This document shows, piece after piece, positions 47,956 to 57,855 of a stretch of DNA of 64,000 nucleotides; position 1 is the first letter of the stretch, and each line of letters opens with the position of its first letter. Below the pieces are notes generated by a model. The model was not told the origin of the DNA. It searched no databases and saw only the letters and a list, made by a program, of their open reading frames with translations. The DNA is from Streptomyces sp. MST-110588 (GTDB lineage Bacteria > Actinomycetota > Actinomycetes > Streptomycetales > Streptomycetaceae), in contig NZ_CP074380.1 of NCBI RefSeq assembly GCF_022695595.1, positions 2,163,501 to 2,227,500 on the forward strand, in the 5' to 3' direction. A program made the translations under genes and the position numbers.

Positions 47956-50205
47956 TCAGAGCCGTACGAGTGACCGCGCGTCCTTGCGCCCGTCTCCCCG
48001 TCCGTCTCCCGGCCCGTCCGCCGCTCCGTCCCGCTGAGCGGGCAGAACGGCGGCCACCGCGCACTCGGGGGGTTCGATGCTGATCCTCGGCAGCCGGCGG
48101 TCCAGCCACCGCGGCAGCCACCAGTTCGCCCCGCCCAGCAGGTGCATCAGTGCGGGCACCAGCAGCGTACGGAGGACGAAGGCGTCCAGCGCGACGGCAG
48201 CCGCCAGCCCGATCCCGAACATCGCGATGATCCGGTCACCGCTGAGGACGAAGGCCGAGAAGACCGCGATCATGATGACGGCCGCGGAGTTGATGACCCG
48301 GCTGGTCTCGGCCAGCCCGACCCGTACCGCCCGCCGGTTGTCGCCGGTCTGCCGCCACTCCTCGTACATCCGGCTGACCAGGAAGACCTGGTAGTCCATG
48401 GAGAGCCCGAAGAGCACCGAGACCATGATCACCGGCAGGAAGGGTTCGATGGGACCCGCGCTGCCCAGCCCCATCGGTTCGCTGCCCCACCCCCATTGGA
48501 AGACCGCGACCACGATCCCGAAGGAGGAGGTGACGGCGGCGATGTTCATCGCGGCGGCCTTCAGGGGTATGCCGATGCTGCGGAACGCCAGCAGGAGCAG
48601 CACGCTGCCCAGGCCGATGACGACGCCCACGAAGAGCGGCAGCTTTCCGACGATCACGGACGCGAAGTCGTCGTAGCTGGCGGTGACACCGCCGACGTGC
48701 ACCCGCATGGCCGGGGCGCCCGCGGCCTTCGGCAGCACGTCATCGCGGAGCCGTTCCACCAGGTCGGAGGTCTGGCGGGACTGCGGGGCGGTGGTCGGCA
48801 CGACCGTGATCACGCCCGTACTGCCGCTGCCGTTGAACTCCGGGCCGCTCACCCGCGCCACCCCGGCCGTGGCCCGCAGTTGGCCGGGCAGCTTGTCGAA
48901 GGCGAGCCGGCCCTGGGCGCCGTCCAGGTCGCCGACCAGGGTCAGCGGCCCGTTGGAGCCCGGGCCGAAGCCCTGGCCCATCAGGTCGTACGCCTTGCGG
49001 GTGGTGGCGGTGGCGGGGTTGTTGCCCTGGTCGGAGGTGCCCAGGTGGAGGGAGAGGGTGGGCAGCGCCAGGACGAGCATCAGCGCGGCGGCGGCCAGCC
49101 CCAGCAGCTTGGGGTGCCGCTCGACGAATCCGGACCAGCGGGCTGCGAAGCCGGCGGGCTCCTCGGCGCACGGGCCCTGGGCGGCCAGCCGGCGGCGTTC
49201 GCGCCGGCTCAGGGCCCGCATACCGATGACGCCGAGCAGCGCGGGCAGCAGGGTGACCGAGGCGGCCACGGTCAGCACGACGGTCAGCGAGGCGGCGACG
49301 GCGACACCGTTGAGGAAGCTCAGGCGCAGGATGAGCATGCCGAGCAGGGCGATGCAGACGGTGGCTCCGGCGAAGATCACGGCGCGTCCGGAGACGTTGA
49401 CCGCCCGCTGCGCCGCCTCCTGGACCGACAGGCCCGCCCGCAGGCCCTTGCGGTGCCGGGTGAGGATGAACAGCGCGTAGTCGATGCCGACGCCGAGGCC
49501 GATGAGCATGCCGAGCATGGGTGCGAAGTCCGCGACGGTCATCACATGGCTCAGCAGGATGATGCCCGAGGAGGCGGCGCCGACGCCGACCACCGCCGTG
49601 ATGATCGGCAGGAAGGTGGCGATCAGCGACCCGAAGGCCAGGAAGAGGACGACGGCCGCCGCGCACAGGCCGATGATCTCGGCGAGCTGCGATCGGGGGG
49701 CCTCGGTCAGCGCCACGCCGGCGCCGCCGAGCTCGACCTCGAGCCCCTGGCCGGCCGCTGCTCTGGCGGTCTGAACGACCTTGTCGACCTGCGCGGCGTC
49801 CAGCTTCTCGACCGGGGCGTCGAAGGAGAGGGTGGCGTAGGCGGTGCGCCCGTCCTCGCTGATCTGCCGCTCGCCCCTGGGCTCGTACGGGCTCTGTACG
49901 GAGCCGACGCCCGGCAGTCCGGCGACCTTCTCCAGCGTGCGGGTCATCGTCTTCTGTACGGCACCCGCGCGCACGCTCGCGGAGCCGGTGTGCCAGACGA
50001 TGGTGTCGCTGTCCCCGGCCCGGCCGGGGAACGCCTGGTCCAGCAAGGTGCTCGCCCGCCCCGATTCGGTCCCGGGGACCTGGTAGTCCTCGGAGTACGC
50101 GGAGCCGGTGGCACCGGCGGCAGCCGCCACGCCCGCGAGGACCGCGAGCCACAACATGATCACCACGATGCGGCGCCGGAGGCACCACCGGGTCAGAGCG
50201 GTCAT
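47956..50205 (-). CDS. MMPL-family (RND-type) transporter
   Basis: A 749-residue inner-membrane protein with about 12 helices in two repeats. Each repeat starts with a single helix and an extracytoplasmic domain (YQVPGTESGRASTLLDQAFP in the first), followed by helices such as LIGLGVGIDYALFILTRHRK and VLFGLSMDYQVFLVSRMYEE. The Asp in the GIDYALF and SMDYQVF motifs is the proton-relay residue of the family. The C-terminus is charged and low in complexity (GDGRGDGRKDARSL). MMPL proteins export lipids, siderophores or drugs; the substrate is unknown. There is no regulator next to it. Confidence 0.88.
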   Translation of the reverse strand: MTALTRWCLRRRIVVIMLWLAVLAGVAAAAGATGSAYSEDYQVPGTESGRASTLLDQAFPGRAGDSDTIVWHTGSASVRAGAVQKTMTRTLEKVAGLPGVGSVQSPYEPRGERQISEDGRTAYATLSFDAPVEKLDAAQVDKVVQTARAAAGQGLEVELGGAGVALTEAPRSQLAEIIGLCAAAVVLFLAFGSLIATFLPIITAVVGVGAASSGIILLSHVMTVADFAPMLGMLIGLGVGIDYALFILTRHRKGLRAGLSVQEAAQRAVNVSGRAVIFAGATVCIALLGMLILRLSFLNGVAVAASLTVVLTVAASVTLLPALLGVIGMRALSRRERRRLAAQGPCAEEPAGFAARWSGFVERHPKLLGLAAAALMLVLALPTLSLHLGTSDQGNNPATATTRKAYDLMGQGFGPGSNGPLTLVGDLDGAQGRLAFDKLPGQLRATAGVARVSGPEFNGSGSTGVITVVPTTAPQSRQTSDLVERLRDDVLPKAAGAPAMRVHVGGVTASYDDFASVIVGKLPLFVGVVIGLGSVLLLLAFRSIGIPLKAAAMNIAAVTSSFGIVVAVFQWGWGSEPMGLGSAGPIEPFLPVIMVSVLFGLSMDYQVFLVSRMYEEWRQTGDNRRAVRVGLAETSRVINSAAVIMIAVFSAFVLSGDRIIAMFGIGLAAAVALDAFVLRTLLVPALMHLLGGANWWLPRWLDRRLPRISIEPPECAVAAVLPAQRDGAADGPGDGRGDGRKDARSLVRL

Positions 50206-50541
50206 GGAGTTCTTCGTCTGCTTCCCGGGTCATGCGTCGATAACTCCCGGGTCTACGGGTGGTGCCGAACGCGAAGCGGAAGGAACGGGGGCGGTGCGGG
50301 CCCGTCGCCTGCCGACGAAGGAGCGCCGGGTTCCGCACCTCTCGAAGAGTGACAGCTTAAAAAGATCCTTTGACCTCTTTGTGGACTTCCCCACACAGAG
50401 ACCGTTAAGCGGAACTCGGCCCGTGATCAACTTTTTTGCCGCTTTCCGGCAACCGGTGCGTCACCCGGGCCGGGAGTCCACGACGCCGGCCGTGCCGGTC
50501 GCGGGGCCGGCTGCGGCAGTGGCCGCCGGCTGCGCGATCCC
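50206..50541. other. Divergent regulatory gap between MMPL and chitinase genes
   Basis: No gene is seen. Bases 50341-50420 are an AT-rich island by the standard of this window and should contain the MMPL promoter. Within it TGTGG and CCACA (50380-50395) form an inverted repeat with six bases between, a possible operator. Confidence 0.4.
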
Positions 50542-50570
50542 TTGACAAGGGGATTGGTCTGAACCATTTT
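50542..50570 (+). promoter_or_regulatory. Chitinase promoter
   Basis: TTGACA (50542-50547), a 17-base spacer and CATTTT (50565-50570) give a good vegetative promoter 72 bases before the start codon. A palindrome resembling the DasR site lies in the spacer and -10. Confidence 0.7.
50555..50566. promoter_or_regulatory. Candidate DasR-responsive element
   Basis: TGGTCTGAACCA is a near palindrome, differing from the core TGGTCTAGACCA of DasR sites at two central bases. It overlaps the chitinase promoter between -35 and -10, where binding would repress until aminosugars are available. Confidence 0.65.
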
Positions 50571-50642
50571 GTGGGGCGAGCACCGGTGGCCACCGTCTCG
50601 CGCACTTCTCCCTGTGTTCCCCCCTTCGCACCGGAGATAGTT

Positions 50643-52430
50643 ATGCCACGCACAGCGCGCACCAGGCGCCCCGGACGCACCACCGGATCCTGTCGCCCCA
50701 GACGTCTGCTGAGCACGGCCCTGGCGGCCGTCGCCGCCGTCGGACTGACCGCCACGGGAGTCCAGGCCGACGCGAACGCCAGCACCGATGCCGTCGCCAA
50801 CACCGATGCCGTCGCCAACACCGATGCCGGCGTCAACGCCGACGTCAATGTCGTCAAGAACGCCGGTTACGAGAACGGGCTGAGCGGCTGGACCTGCTCG
50901 CAGGACAGCGGCACCGTCGTCGACAGCCCCGTGCACAGCGGGTCGGGGGCTCTGAAGGCCACCCCGACCGGGTCGGACCACGCCAAGTGCACGCAGGTGG
51001 TGGCGGTCAGGCCCAACTCGACGTACAAAGTGAGCGGTTACGTCCAGGGGTCGTACGTCTATCTGGGGGCCAGTGGGACCGGGACCACCGACGTCTCCAC
51101 CTGGACCGCCGGCGCCACCACCTGGCAGCAGCTCAGCACCAGCTTCACCACCGGTCCCTCCACCACCTCCGTCACCGTCTACACCCACGGCTGGTATGGG
51201 CAGTCCGCCTACTACGCCGATGACATCAGCGTCTTCGGGCCGGACGCCGGAGGCGGCGACCCCGGCCCCGGGATACCCGCGACCCCCACCGGCCTGACCG
51301 TCGGCGCGGTGACCGCCTCCTCCGTGGCCCTGTCCTGGAACCCCGTCAAGGGCGCGACCGGCTACACCGTCTACCGCGACGGCACCAAGGCGCAGACGGT
51401 GAGCGGGGCTTCGGCGACCGTGACCGGGCTGGCGCCGGCGACCTCGTACCGCTTCCAGGTGACGGCGGTCAACGCGGCGGGCGAGTCCGGCAGATCGGCC
51501 GAGGTGACCGCGACCACGTCCGCCCCGGGCGGCGGCGACCCCACCGTCCCCAAGCACGCGGTCACCGGCTACTGGCAGAACTTCAACAACGGGGCGACCG
51601 TCCAGAAGATCAGTGACGTGCCGGACCAGTACGACATCGTCGCGGTCGCCTTCGCCGACGCCACCACCACGCCCGGCGCGGTCACCTTCAACCTCGACTC
51701 GGCGGGCCTGAACGGCTACACCGTCGCCCAGTTCAAGGCCGACATCAAGGCGAAGCAGGCGGCCGGGAAGTCGGTGGTCATCTCGGTCGGCGGCGAGAAG
51801 GGCACCGTCTCCGTCAACGACGCGGCCTCCGCCGCGAACTTCGCGGACAGCGTGTACGCCCTCATGCGGGAGTACGGCTTCAACGGTGTGGACATCGACC
51901 TGGAGAACGGTCTGAACCCCACCTACATGACGCAGGCCCTGCGGTCGCTGTCCCAGAAGGCGGGCAGCAAGCTCGTCATCACCATGGCTCCGCAGACCAT
52001 CGACATGCAGTCGACCTCCGGCGGCTACTTCAAGACCGCGCTGAACATCAAGGACATCCTCACCGTCGTTAACACGCAGTACTACAACAGCGGCGCGATG
52101 AACGGCTGCGACGGCAAGGTCTACTCCCAGGGCTCGGTGGACTTCCTGACCGCGCTGGCCTGCGTCCAGCTCGAAGGCGGCCTGGACCCCTCGCAGGTCG
52201 GTCTGGGCGTGCCCGCCTCCCCGCGCGGCGCGGGCAGCGGGTACGTACCGCCGAGCACCGTCAACGCCGCCCTGGACTGCCTCACCAAGGGGACGGGCTG
52301 CGGCTCCTTCAAGCCCGCGAAGACCTACCCGGGGCTGCGCGGCGCGATGACTTGGTCCACGAACTGGGACGCGGCGAGCGGCAACGCCTGGTCCAGCGCG
52401 GTCGGACCGCACGTCCACGGCCTGCCGTAA
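50643..52430 (+). CDS. Secreted family 18 chitinase with carbohydrate-binding and Fn3 domains
   Basis: A 595-residue exoenzyme. A Sec signal (RRLLSTALAAVAAVGLTATG) ends near residue 40. A short Asn/Ala/Asp repeat (ASTDAVANTDAVANTDAGVN) leads to a CBM-like beta-sandwich (NAGYENGLSGWTCSQDSGTV to YYADDISVFGPD), a Gly/Pro linker and an Fn3 domain (PATPTGLTVGAVTASSVALS). The GH18 barrel starts HAVTGYWQNFNNGATVQKIS and contains the catalytic motif GFNGVDIDLENG with the Glu acid, and ends with MTWSTNWDAASGNAW. It should cleave chitin to oligosaccharides outside the cell. ATG 50643 follows GGAG by six to seven bases. The promoter has a DasR-like site. Confidence 0.93.
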   Translation: MPRTARTRRPGRTTGSCRPRRLLSTALAAVAAVGLTATGVQADANASTDAVANTDAVANTDAGVNADVNVVKNAGYENGLSGWTCSQDSGTVVDSPVHSGSGALKATPTGSDHAKCTQVVAVRPNSTYKVSGYVQGSYVYLGASGTGTTDVSTWTAGATTWQQLSTSFTTGPSTTSVTVYTHGWYGQSAYYADDISVFGPDAGGGDPGPGIPATPTGLTVGAVTASSVALSWNPVKGATGYTVYRDGTKAQTVSGASATVTGLAPATSYRFQVTAVNAAGESGRSAEVTATTSAPGGGDPTVPKHAVTGYWQNFNNGATVQKISDVPDQYDIVAVAFADATTTPGAVTFNLDSAGLNGYTVAQFKADIKAKQAAGKSVVISVGGEKGTVSVNDAASAANFADSVYALMREYGFNGVDIDLENGLNPTYMTQALRSLSQKAGSKLVITMAPQTIDMQSTSGGYFKTALNIKDILTVVNTQYYNSGAMNGCDGKVYSQGSVDFLTALACVQLEGGLDPSQVGLGVPASPRGAGSGYVPPSTVNAALDCLTKGTGCGSFKPAKTYPGLRGAMTWSTNWDAASGNAWSSAVGPHVHGLP

Positions 52431-52450
52431 CGCCGTTACAGACGCGCGGC

Positions 52451-52492
52451 GCCCGGTCGGCCGTACGGATACGTACGTACGGCCGACCGGGC
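52451..52492. terminator. Bidirectional hairpin terminator
   Basis: A perfect 17-bp inverted repeat (GCCCGGTCGGCCGTACG and its complement) with an 8-base loop, between the convergent chitinase and LLM oxidoreductase genes. Confidence 0.88.
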
Positions 52493-52516
52493 GGCCTCCC
52501 CGGCGTGTGGCCCGCG

Positions 52517-53455
52517 CTACGGCAGTTCGGTCAGCGCCGGTGCCAGCTCCCGAAGTTGGTCGATCCCCAGCCCCCGGTCCGCGGCGATGGGCTGTACGGC
52601 CACATGGTCGGCCCCCGCGTCGTGGTGCTCCTGGATCCGTCGGCGTACGGTGTCCACGTCACCCCACACCACGATCGCGTCCACCAGCCGGTCGCTGCCG
52701 CCGCCCGCGAAGTCCTCGTCGCCGAAGCCCAGTCGGCGCAGGCTGTTCACGTAGTTGGGCAGGGCCAGATAGAAGCCCAGGTGGTGCTCGCGGATGAGCG
52801 TGCGCGCCGTGGTCGGGTCGCTCTCCAGCAGCACCGCCTGCTCGGGCGCCAGCAGCGGACCGGCGCCGAGGATCTCTCGGGCGCGCTCCGTGTGCTCCGG
52901 CGTGACGAAGTACGTGTGCGCCCCCGTCGCCCGGGTCGCGGAGAGCTCCAGCATCTTCGGGCCGAGCGCGGCCAGTACGCGGGCCGGCGGCCGAGCCGCC
53001 GCGGGCCCCTCGTAACCGGCCGCGTCCATGCTGTCGAGGTAGGTGCGCATCATGGCCAACGGCTTGGCGTAGGCGTGCCCGCGCACGTCGACCTGCGGGG
53101 CGTGGCTGGCGCCGAGGCCGAGCAGGAACCTGTCCTCGTACGCCTCGGCCAGGGTCTGCGCCGCCGCGTTCGTGGCGGACGCGTCCCGGCCCCAGATGTT
53201 GGCGATGCCCGTGGCGATCGTCAGCCGCCGGGTCGCGGCGAGCAGCAGCCCCGCGTGGGTGAACGCCTCCTTGGTGGCGTGCCCTTCACCGAACCACAGG
53301 GCGCCGTACCCCAGACGCTCGATCTCCGTCACCGCCTGCCGCGCGGCCTGGGCCGGTATCCGTCCCAGCCCGCCGTGCCAGACGCCGACCCGGCCGATCC
53401 GCGCCGCGTAGGCCCGCCCGTCCGTGCCGTAAGAGGGATTGTTGCCCTGCTGCAT
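52517..53455 (-). CDS. LLM-class (luciferase-like) oxidoreductase, probably F420- or flavin-dependent
   Basis: A 312-residue TIM-barrel oxidoreductase. RIGRVGVWHGGLGRIPAQAA opens the barrel; ERLGYGALWFGEGHATKEAF, TIATGIANIWGRDASATNAA, DRFLLGLGASHAPQVDVRGH and DIVVWGDVDTVRRRIQEHHD are typical of LLM proteins of the actinobacterial F420 group. The cofactor cannot be settled from sequence alone. The ATG at 53455 follows GGAGG. The longer frame upstream includes a Cys/Arg-rich stretch and is not likely coding. Confidence 0.85.
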   Translation of the reverse strand: MQQGNNPSYGTDGRAYAARIGRVGVWHGGLGRIPAQAARQAVTEIERLGYGALWFGEGHATKEAFTHAGLLLAATRRLTIATGIANIWGRDASATNAAAQTLAEAYEDRFLLGLGASHAPQVDVRGHAYAKPLAMMRTYLDSMDAAGYEGPAAARPPARVLAALGPKMLELSATRATGAHTYFVTPEHTERAREILGAGPLLAPEQAVLLESDPTTARTLIREHHLGFYLALPNYVNSLRRLGFGDEDFAGGGSDRLVDAIVVWGDVDTVRRRIQEHHDAGADHVAVQPIAADRGLGIDQLRELAPALTELP

Positions 53456-53681
53456 CGTTCCTCCACTGTGCCATGTGCTGATGTGCCAACTGCCTGGTTT
53501 GCCTGGACTATCTGGATTGCCTGGATGAGAGGTCGCTGTCGCTGCTGCCGGCACCGCACGGACGGCGGCCCGGCATGATCCCCAACGTATCCCGCGACGG
53601 ATTCCATGCCCACGGCGAACCGACGCCGGCCGGCCTGCTGCCTCCACGGAAAGCGGCACCTCGGCCCCGAGCCCGCACAGC

Positions 53682-53718
53682 GAAGGGGCGGCACACCGCA
53701 ACGGTGTGCCGCCCCTTC
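53682..53718. terminator. Hairpin terminator downstream of gatB
   Basis: A perfect 16-bp inverted repeat (GAAGGGGCGGCACACC and its complement) with a 5-base loop. It ends the gatC-gatA-small-gatB unit, 53 bases after the gatB stop. Confidence 0.88.
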
Positions 53719-53770
53719 ACGCCTCCCCCGGGACGTACCGCATACCGCGCACGCCCCGGAGCAGTGGGTG

Positions 53771-55279
53771 TCAGCCCTCGACGCCCAGGCGCTGAAGGAT
53801 CAGTTCGCGTACCCGGGCCGCGTCGGCCTGGCCGCGGGTGGCCTTCATGACGGCGCCGACCAGCGCGCCGGCCGCCGCGACCTTGCCGCCGCGGATCTTG
53901 TCGGCGATGGCCGCGTTGCCCGCGATGGCCTCGTCCACGGCCGCGCCCAGCGCGCCCTCGTCCGAGACGACCTTCAGGCCGCGCGCCTCGACGACGGCGT
54001 CCGGGTCGCCCTCGCCCGCGAGCACGCCCTCGATGACCTGGCGCGCCAGCTTGTCGTTGAGCGAGCCCTCGGCCACCAGCGCCGCCACCCGGGCCACCTG
54101 GGCCGGGGTGATCGCCAGGGCGGCCAGGTCCACGCCGTCCTCGTTGGCGCGGCGGGCCAGTTCGCCCATCCACCACTTGCGGGCGGAGGCGGCGTCCGCG
54201 CCCGCCTCGGTCGTGGCGACGATCAGGTCGACCACGCCCGCGTTGAGGATGGACTGCATGTCGTGCGCCGAGACGCCCCACTCCTCGCGCAGCCGGTTAC
54301 GGCGTACGCGGGGCAGCTCGGGCAGACCGGCGCGCAGCTCCTCGACCCACTCGCGGGAGGGGGCGACGGGGACCAGGTCCGGCTCGGGGAAGTAGCGGTA
54401 GTCCTCCGCCTCCTCCTTGACCCGGCCGGGCGTGGTGGTGCCGTCGTCCTCGTGGAAGTGACGGGTCTCCTGCACGATCGTGCCGCCGGAGGACAGCACG
54501 GCCGCGTGCCGCTGGATCTCGAAGCGGGCGGCGCGCTCCACCGACCGCAGCGAGTTGACGTTCTTCGTCTCCGAGCGGGTGCCGAACTTCTCGGTGCCCC
54601 GGGGGCGCAGCGAGAGGTTGACGTCGCAGCGCATCTGGCCCATCTCCATGCGGGCCTCGGAGACGCCCAGCGCCTTGATCAGCTCGCGCAGCTCCGCGAC
54701 GTACGCCTTGGCGACCTCCGGGGCCCGCTCGCCCGCGCCCTCGATCGGCTTGGTGACGATCTCGATGAGCGGGATGCCGGCGCGGTTGTAGTCCAGGAGG
54801 GAGTGCGAGGCACCGTGGATACGGCCCGTGGCGCCGCCCACGTGCGTGGACTTGCCGGTGTCCTCCTCCATGTGGGCGCGCTCGATCTGTACGCGGAAGA
54901 CCTCCCCGTCCTCCAGTTGTACGTCGAGGTAGCCGTCGAAGGCGATCGGCTCGTCGTACTGGGAGGTCTGGAAGTTCTTCGGCATGTCCGGATAAAAGTA
55001 GTTCTTCCGGGCGAAGCGGCACCACTCGGCGATGGTGCAGTTCAGCGCCAGGCCGATCTTGACGGCGGACTCGACGCCGACCGCGTTGACGACCGGCAGC
55101 GAGCCGGGCATACCGAGGCAGGTGGGGCAGGTCTGCGAGTTGGGCTCGGCGCCCAGGGTGGTGGAGCACCCGCAGAACATCTTGGTCTTGGTGCCGAGTT
55201 CGACGTGGACCTCAAGACCCATCACGGGGTCGTACGTGGCCAACGCGTCCTCGTAGGACACCAGTTCAGTGACGGTCAC
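53771..55279 (-). CDS. gatB: Aspartyl/glutamyl-tRNA(Asn/Gln) amidotransferase subunit B
   Basis: A 502-residue subunit that holds the misacylated tRNA and activates the gamma-carboxyl by phosphorylation. The cradle domain starts [20 protein letters not shown] with the zinc cysteines (CGC and CPTCLG), and includes [30 protein letters not shown] and [12 protein letters not shown]. The C-terminal YqeY-like domain ([20 protein letters not shown]) binds tRNA. Length and motifs are normal. It is the last gene of the unit. Confidence 0.96.
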   Translation of the reverse strand: MTVTELVSYEDALATYDPVMGLEVHVELGTKTKMFCGCSTTLGAEPNSQTCPTCLGMPGSLPVVNAVGVESAVKIGLALNCTIAEWCRFARKNYFYPDMPKNFQTSQYDEPIAFDGYLDVQLEDGEVFRVQIERAHMEEDTGKSTHVGGATGRIHGASHSLLDYNRAGIPLIEIVTKPIEGAGERAPEVAKAYVAELRELIKALGVSEARMEMGQMRCDVNLSLRPRGTEKFGTRSETKNVNSLRSVERAARFEIQRHAAVLSSGGTIVQETRHFHEDDGTTTPGRVKEEAEDYRYFPEPDLVPVAPSREWVEELRAGLPELPRVRRNRLREEWGVSAHDMQSILNAGVVDLIVATTEAGADAASARKWWMGELARRANEDGVDLAALAITPAQVARVAALVAEGSLNDKLARQVIEGVLAGEGDPDAVVEARGLKVVSDEGALGAAVDEAIAGNAAIADKIRGGKVAAAGALVGAVMKATRGQADAARVRELILQRLGVEG

Positions 55280-55304
55280 GGAAAACTTACCCTCTCAGTC
55301 CCGC

Positions 55305-55547
55305 TCAGTCCGCGAGGATGTCGTCGTCGTTGAGCCGGCGCAGATCGCGGACCAGCAGCGCGACTCCGGTGACGATGGCGGCGGCGGAGACGACGGCGTC
55401 CAGGAGCTGGAGCGTGTCCTGCTCACCCCTGGCCTTCTTCGCCTGCTTGATGACGCTCACCGCACCGAACAGCGTGGTGCCGATGGACAGATACGTTCCG
55501 GGCTTGGACTTCTTGAAGCCCTTGGCCTTGGCAAGCTTTCCACTCAC
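55305..55547 (-). CDS. Small membrane protein inside the gat operon
   Basis: An 80-residue protein with a basic N-terminus ([20 protein letters not shown]), a short hydrophobic segment [13 protein letters not shown], a charged loop [11 protein letters not shown] and a second membrane helix [23 protein letters not shown] start overlaps the gatA stop (GTGA), so translation is coupled. gatB begins 25 bases after its stop. I recall a protein of this kind at the same place in other Streptomyces, but no function is known. Its position between two subunits of an essential enzyme is notable. Confidence 0.85.
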   Translation of the reverse strand: MSGKLAKAKGFKKSKPGTYLSIGTTLFGAVSVIKQAKKARGEQDTLQLLDAVVSAAAIVTGVALLVRDLRRLNDDDILAD

Positions 55548-57037
55548 AGGGACGGTGCCTCCTCAAGCAGCGGGTGGCCCCAGCGGGCGGTGAACGCGGC
55601 CTCGACCGCGGCACCGACCTTGTAGAGCCGGTCGTCGGCCATGGCGGGGGCGATGATCTGCAGACCCACCGGCAGCCCGTCCTCGGGGGCCAGTCCGCAA
55701 GGCAGCGACATGGCCGCGTTGCCCGCCAGGTTCGTGGGGATGGTGCACAGGTCGGCGAGGTACATCGCCATCGGGTCGTCGGCGCGCTCGCCGATCGGGA
55801 AGGCGGTGGTGGGCGTGGTCGGCGAGATGAGCACGTCGACCTGCTCGAAGGCCTTCTCGAAATCCCGGGTGATCAGGGTCCGCACCTTCTGCGCGGAGCC
55901 GTAGTAGGCGTCGTAGTAGCCGGAGCTGAGCGCGTACGTACCGAGCATGACGCGGCGCTTGACCTCGGGGCCGAAACCGGCCTCACGGGTCAGGGCGGTG
56001 ACCTCCTCGGCGGACTTCGTGCCGTCGTCGCCGACCCGCAGGCCGTAGCGCATGGCGTCGAAGCGGGCCAGGTTGGAGGAGCACTCGGACGGCGCGATCA
56101 GGTAGTACGCGGCGAGCGCCATGTCGAAGGACGGGCAGGAGATGTCCACGATCTCCGCGCCGAGCTCACGCAGCAGCTCCACGGACTCGTTGAAGCGCTG
56201 CATCACGCCGGCCTGGTAGCCCTCGCCGGAGAACTCCTTGACGACGCCGATGCGCATGCCCTTGACGTCGCCGTTGCGGGCCGCCTCGACGACCGGCGGG
56301 ACCGGCGCGTCGATGGAGGTGGAGTCCAGCTCGTCGTGGCCGGCGATGACCTCGTGCAGCAGCGCCGCGTCCAGGACCGTACGAGCACAGGGGCCGCCCT
56401 GGTCCAGGGAGGAGGAGAAGGCGACCATGCCGTAGCGGGAGACCGCGCCGTAGGTGGGCTTGACGCCGACGGTGCCGGTGACGGCGGCGGGCTGGCGGAT
56501 GGAGCCGCCGGTGTCCGTGCCGATGGCCAGCGGGGCTTCGTAGGCGGCCAGCGCGGCGGAGGAGCCGCCGCCGGAGCCGCCCGGGATGCGGGTCAGGTCC
56601 CAGGGGTTGCCGGTCGGGCCGTACGCGCTGTTCTCGGTGGAGGACCCCATGGCGAACTCGTCCATGTTGGTCTTGCCGAGGATGACGACGTCGGCGGCCT
56701 TGAGTTTCTTGGTCAGCGTCGCGTCGTAGGGCGGGATCCAGCCTTCGAGGATCTTGGAGCCGACGGTGGTCGGGATGCCCTCGGTGGTGAAGATGTCCTT
56801 GAGCGCCAGCGGGACGCCGGCCAGCGGGCCGAGCTTCTCGCCGCGCGCCCGCTTCTCGTCCACGGCGCGGGCCTGGGCGAGCGCGCCCTCGCGGTCGACG
56901 TGGAGGAAGGCGTTGACCTTCTCGTCCACGGCCTCGATACGGGCCAGGTGCGCCTCGGTCACCTCGACGGCCGTGACCTCGCCGGCGGCGATCTTCGCGG
57001 CGATCTCGGCGGCGGTGAGCTTGATCAGGTCTGCCAT
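55544..57037 (-). CDS. gatA: Aspartyl/glutamyl-tRNA(Asn/Gln) amidotransferase subunit A
   Basis: A 497-residue amidase that releases ammonia from glutamine for the tRNA-bound reaction. The Ser-cisSer-Lys triad is visible: Lys in [12 protein letters not shown], and the two Ser in [20 protein letters not shown] and [24 protein letters not shown] sequence. [20 protein letters not shown] and [18 protein letters not shown] complete the signature. ATG at 57037 has GGAGG ten bases upstream; the GTG three codons earlier lies on top of that site. gatC ends five bases before. Confidence 0.96.
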   Translation of the reverse strand: MADLIKLTAAEIAAKIAAGEVTAVEVTEAHLARIEAVDEKVNAFLHVDREGALAQARAVDEKRARGEKLGPLAGVPLALKDIFTTEGIPTTVGSKILEGWIPPYDATLTKKLKAADVVILGKTNMDEFAMGSSTENSAYGPTGNPWDLTRIPGGSGGGSSAALAAYEAPLAIGTDTGGSIRQPAAVTGTVGVKPTYGAVSRYGMVAFSSSLDQGGPCARTVLDAALLHEVIAGHDELDSTSIDAPVPPVVEAARNGDVKGMRIGVVKEFSGEGYQAGVMQRFNESVELLRELGAEIVDISCPSFDMALAAYYLIAPSECSSNLARFDAMRYGLRVGDDGTKSAEEVTALTREAGFGPEVKRRVMLGTYALSSGYYDAYYGSAQKVRTLITRDFEKAFEQVDVLISPTTPTTAFPIGERADDPMAMYLADLCTIPTNLAGNAAMSLPCGLAPEDGLPVGLQIIAPAMADDRLYKVGAAVEAAFTARWGHPLLEEAPSL

Positions 57038-57042
57038 GGCGG

Positions 57043-57339
57043 TCACTCCTCCCCCAGGATCTGCGGCACCTTGAAACGCTGCTGCTCCTGGGCGGGGGCG
57101 CCGGAGAGCGCCTGCTCGGGAGTCAGCGACGGACGGACCTCGTCCGGCCGCATGACATTGGTCAGCGGCAGCGGGTGGGAGGTCGGCGGTACGTCTTGGT
57201 CGGCGACTTCGGAGACGCGGGCGACCGCGCCGATGATGTCGTCGAGCTGGTCGGCGAAGTGGTCGAGCTCTTCGTCCTTCAGCTCAAGACGTGCCAGCCG
57301 GGCGAGGTGGGCGACCTCCTCGCGCGTGATGCCAGGCAT
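57043..57339 (-). CDS. gatC: Aspartyl/glutamyl-tRNA(Asn/Gln) amidotransferase subunit C
   Basis: A 98-residue subunit that wraps between GatA and GatB and stabilises the complex. [20 protein letters not shown] and [20 protein letters not shown] are typical, with [20 protein letters not shown] and [10 protein letters not shown] at the end. It is the first gene of the unit; gatA follows after a five-base gap. Confidence 0.95.
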   Translation of the reverse strand: MPGITREEVAHLARLARLELKDEELDHFADQLDDIIGAVARVSEVADQDVPPTSHPLPLTNVMRPDEVRPSLTPEQALSGAPAQEQQRFKVPQILGEE

Positions 57340-57855
57340 GCGGCGATCCTCGGGGTGAGTGACTTGATGGTGATCGGGTCGTGGTCGTGTGGATGTCGTG
57401 TGTATGCGGGGCCAATCCTATGGCGTACGTACGACCGCCCGCGAAACGCTTTCGCCGACGGCCCGCACACAGGGCCGCCGCGGCGTTGGTGGCGGCGTCC
57501 TGGCACCCTCCGTCCCGCTGCCCGCCGCGGCGCCGGGCGGGTGCCGTACGAGGCGCCGCCGGGCCGCCGGAACGCCAGAACGCCGCCGCGCCGGGCGCCG
57601 TCCCGCTGCCGGGCCGTCCTCTGCCGCGCCGGCCTGACTCCGGGTCCGGGACGGCGTGGTCCTCCGGTCCCGTACGGCGTGGTCCCGGGGCCGGCGCGGT
57701 GCGGCTCCCGGGCCGGGTACGACGCGGTGACCCGGTCGGAGCGAGCGCGTGCCGGCTTCTCGTACGGACGCGTGCCGGCTCCCGTACGGAACGGTCTCCG
57801 CACCGGTCAGATGACGCGCCGACCCGGCCGGTCGGGCGACGTACCGGCCAAGTGG
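57340..57855. other. 516-bp gap between rmdB-like gene and gatC
   Basis: No supported gene. Most of it is GC-rich with many CGTACGG words and partial repeats (for example CGTGCCGGCT at two places near 57747 and 57771). The gatCAB promoter should be near its left end. Confidence 0.5.
57415..57420 (-). promoter_or_regulatory. Candidate -10 box of the gat operon
   Basis: TAGGAT on the minus strand is a strong Streptomyces -10 hexamer and lies about 75 bases before the gatC start. A convincing -35 is not present at the normal distance. Confidence 0.35.

Noticed and set aside
48142..50352. A 736-codon plus-strand frame opposite the MMPL transporter.
   Set aside because: Antisense shadow with low-complexity Gly/Asp/His/Arg content; the MMPL gene has clear helices and motifs.
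57340..57855. Plus- and minus-strand frames of 80-170 codons in the gap before gatC.
   Set aside because: All are Arg/Pro/Gly/Ala-rich without ribosome-binding sites or domain similarity and cover the likely gat promoter.
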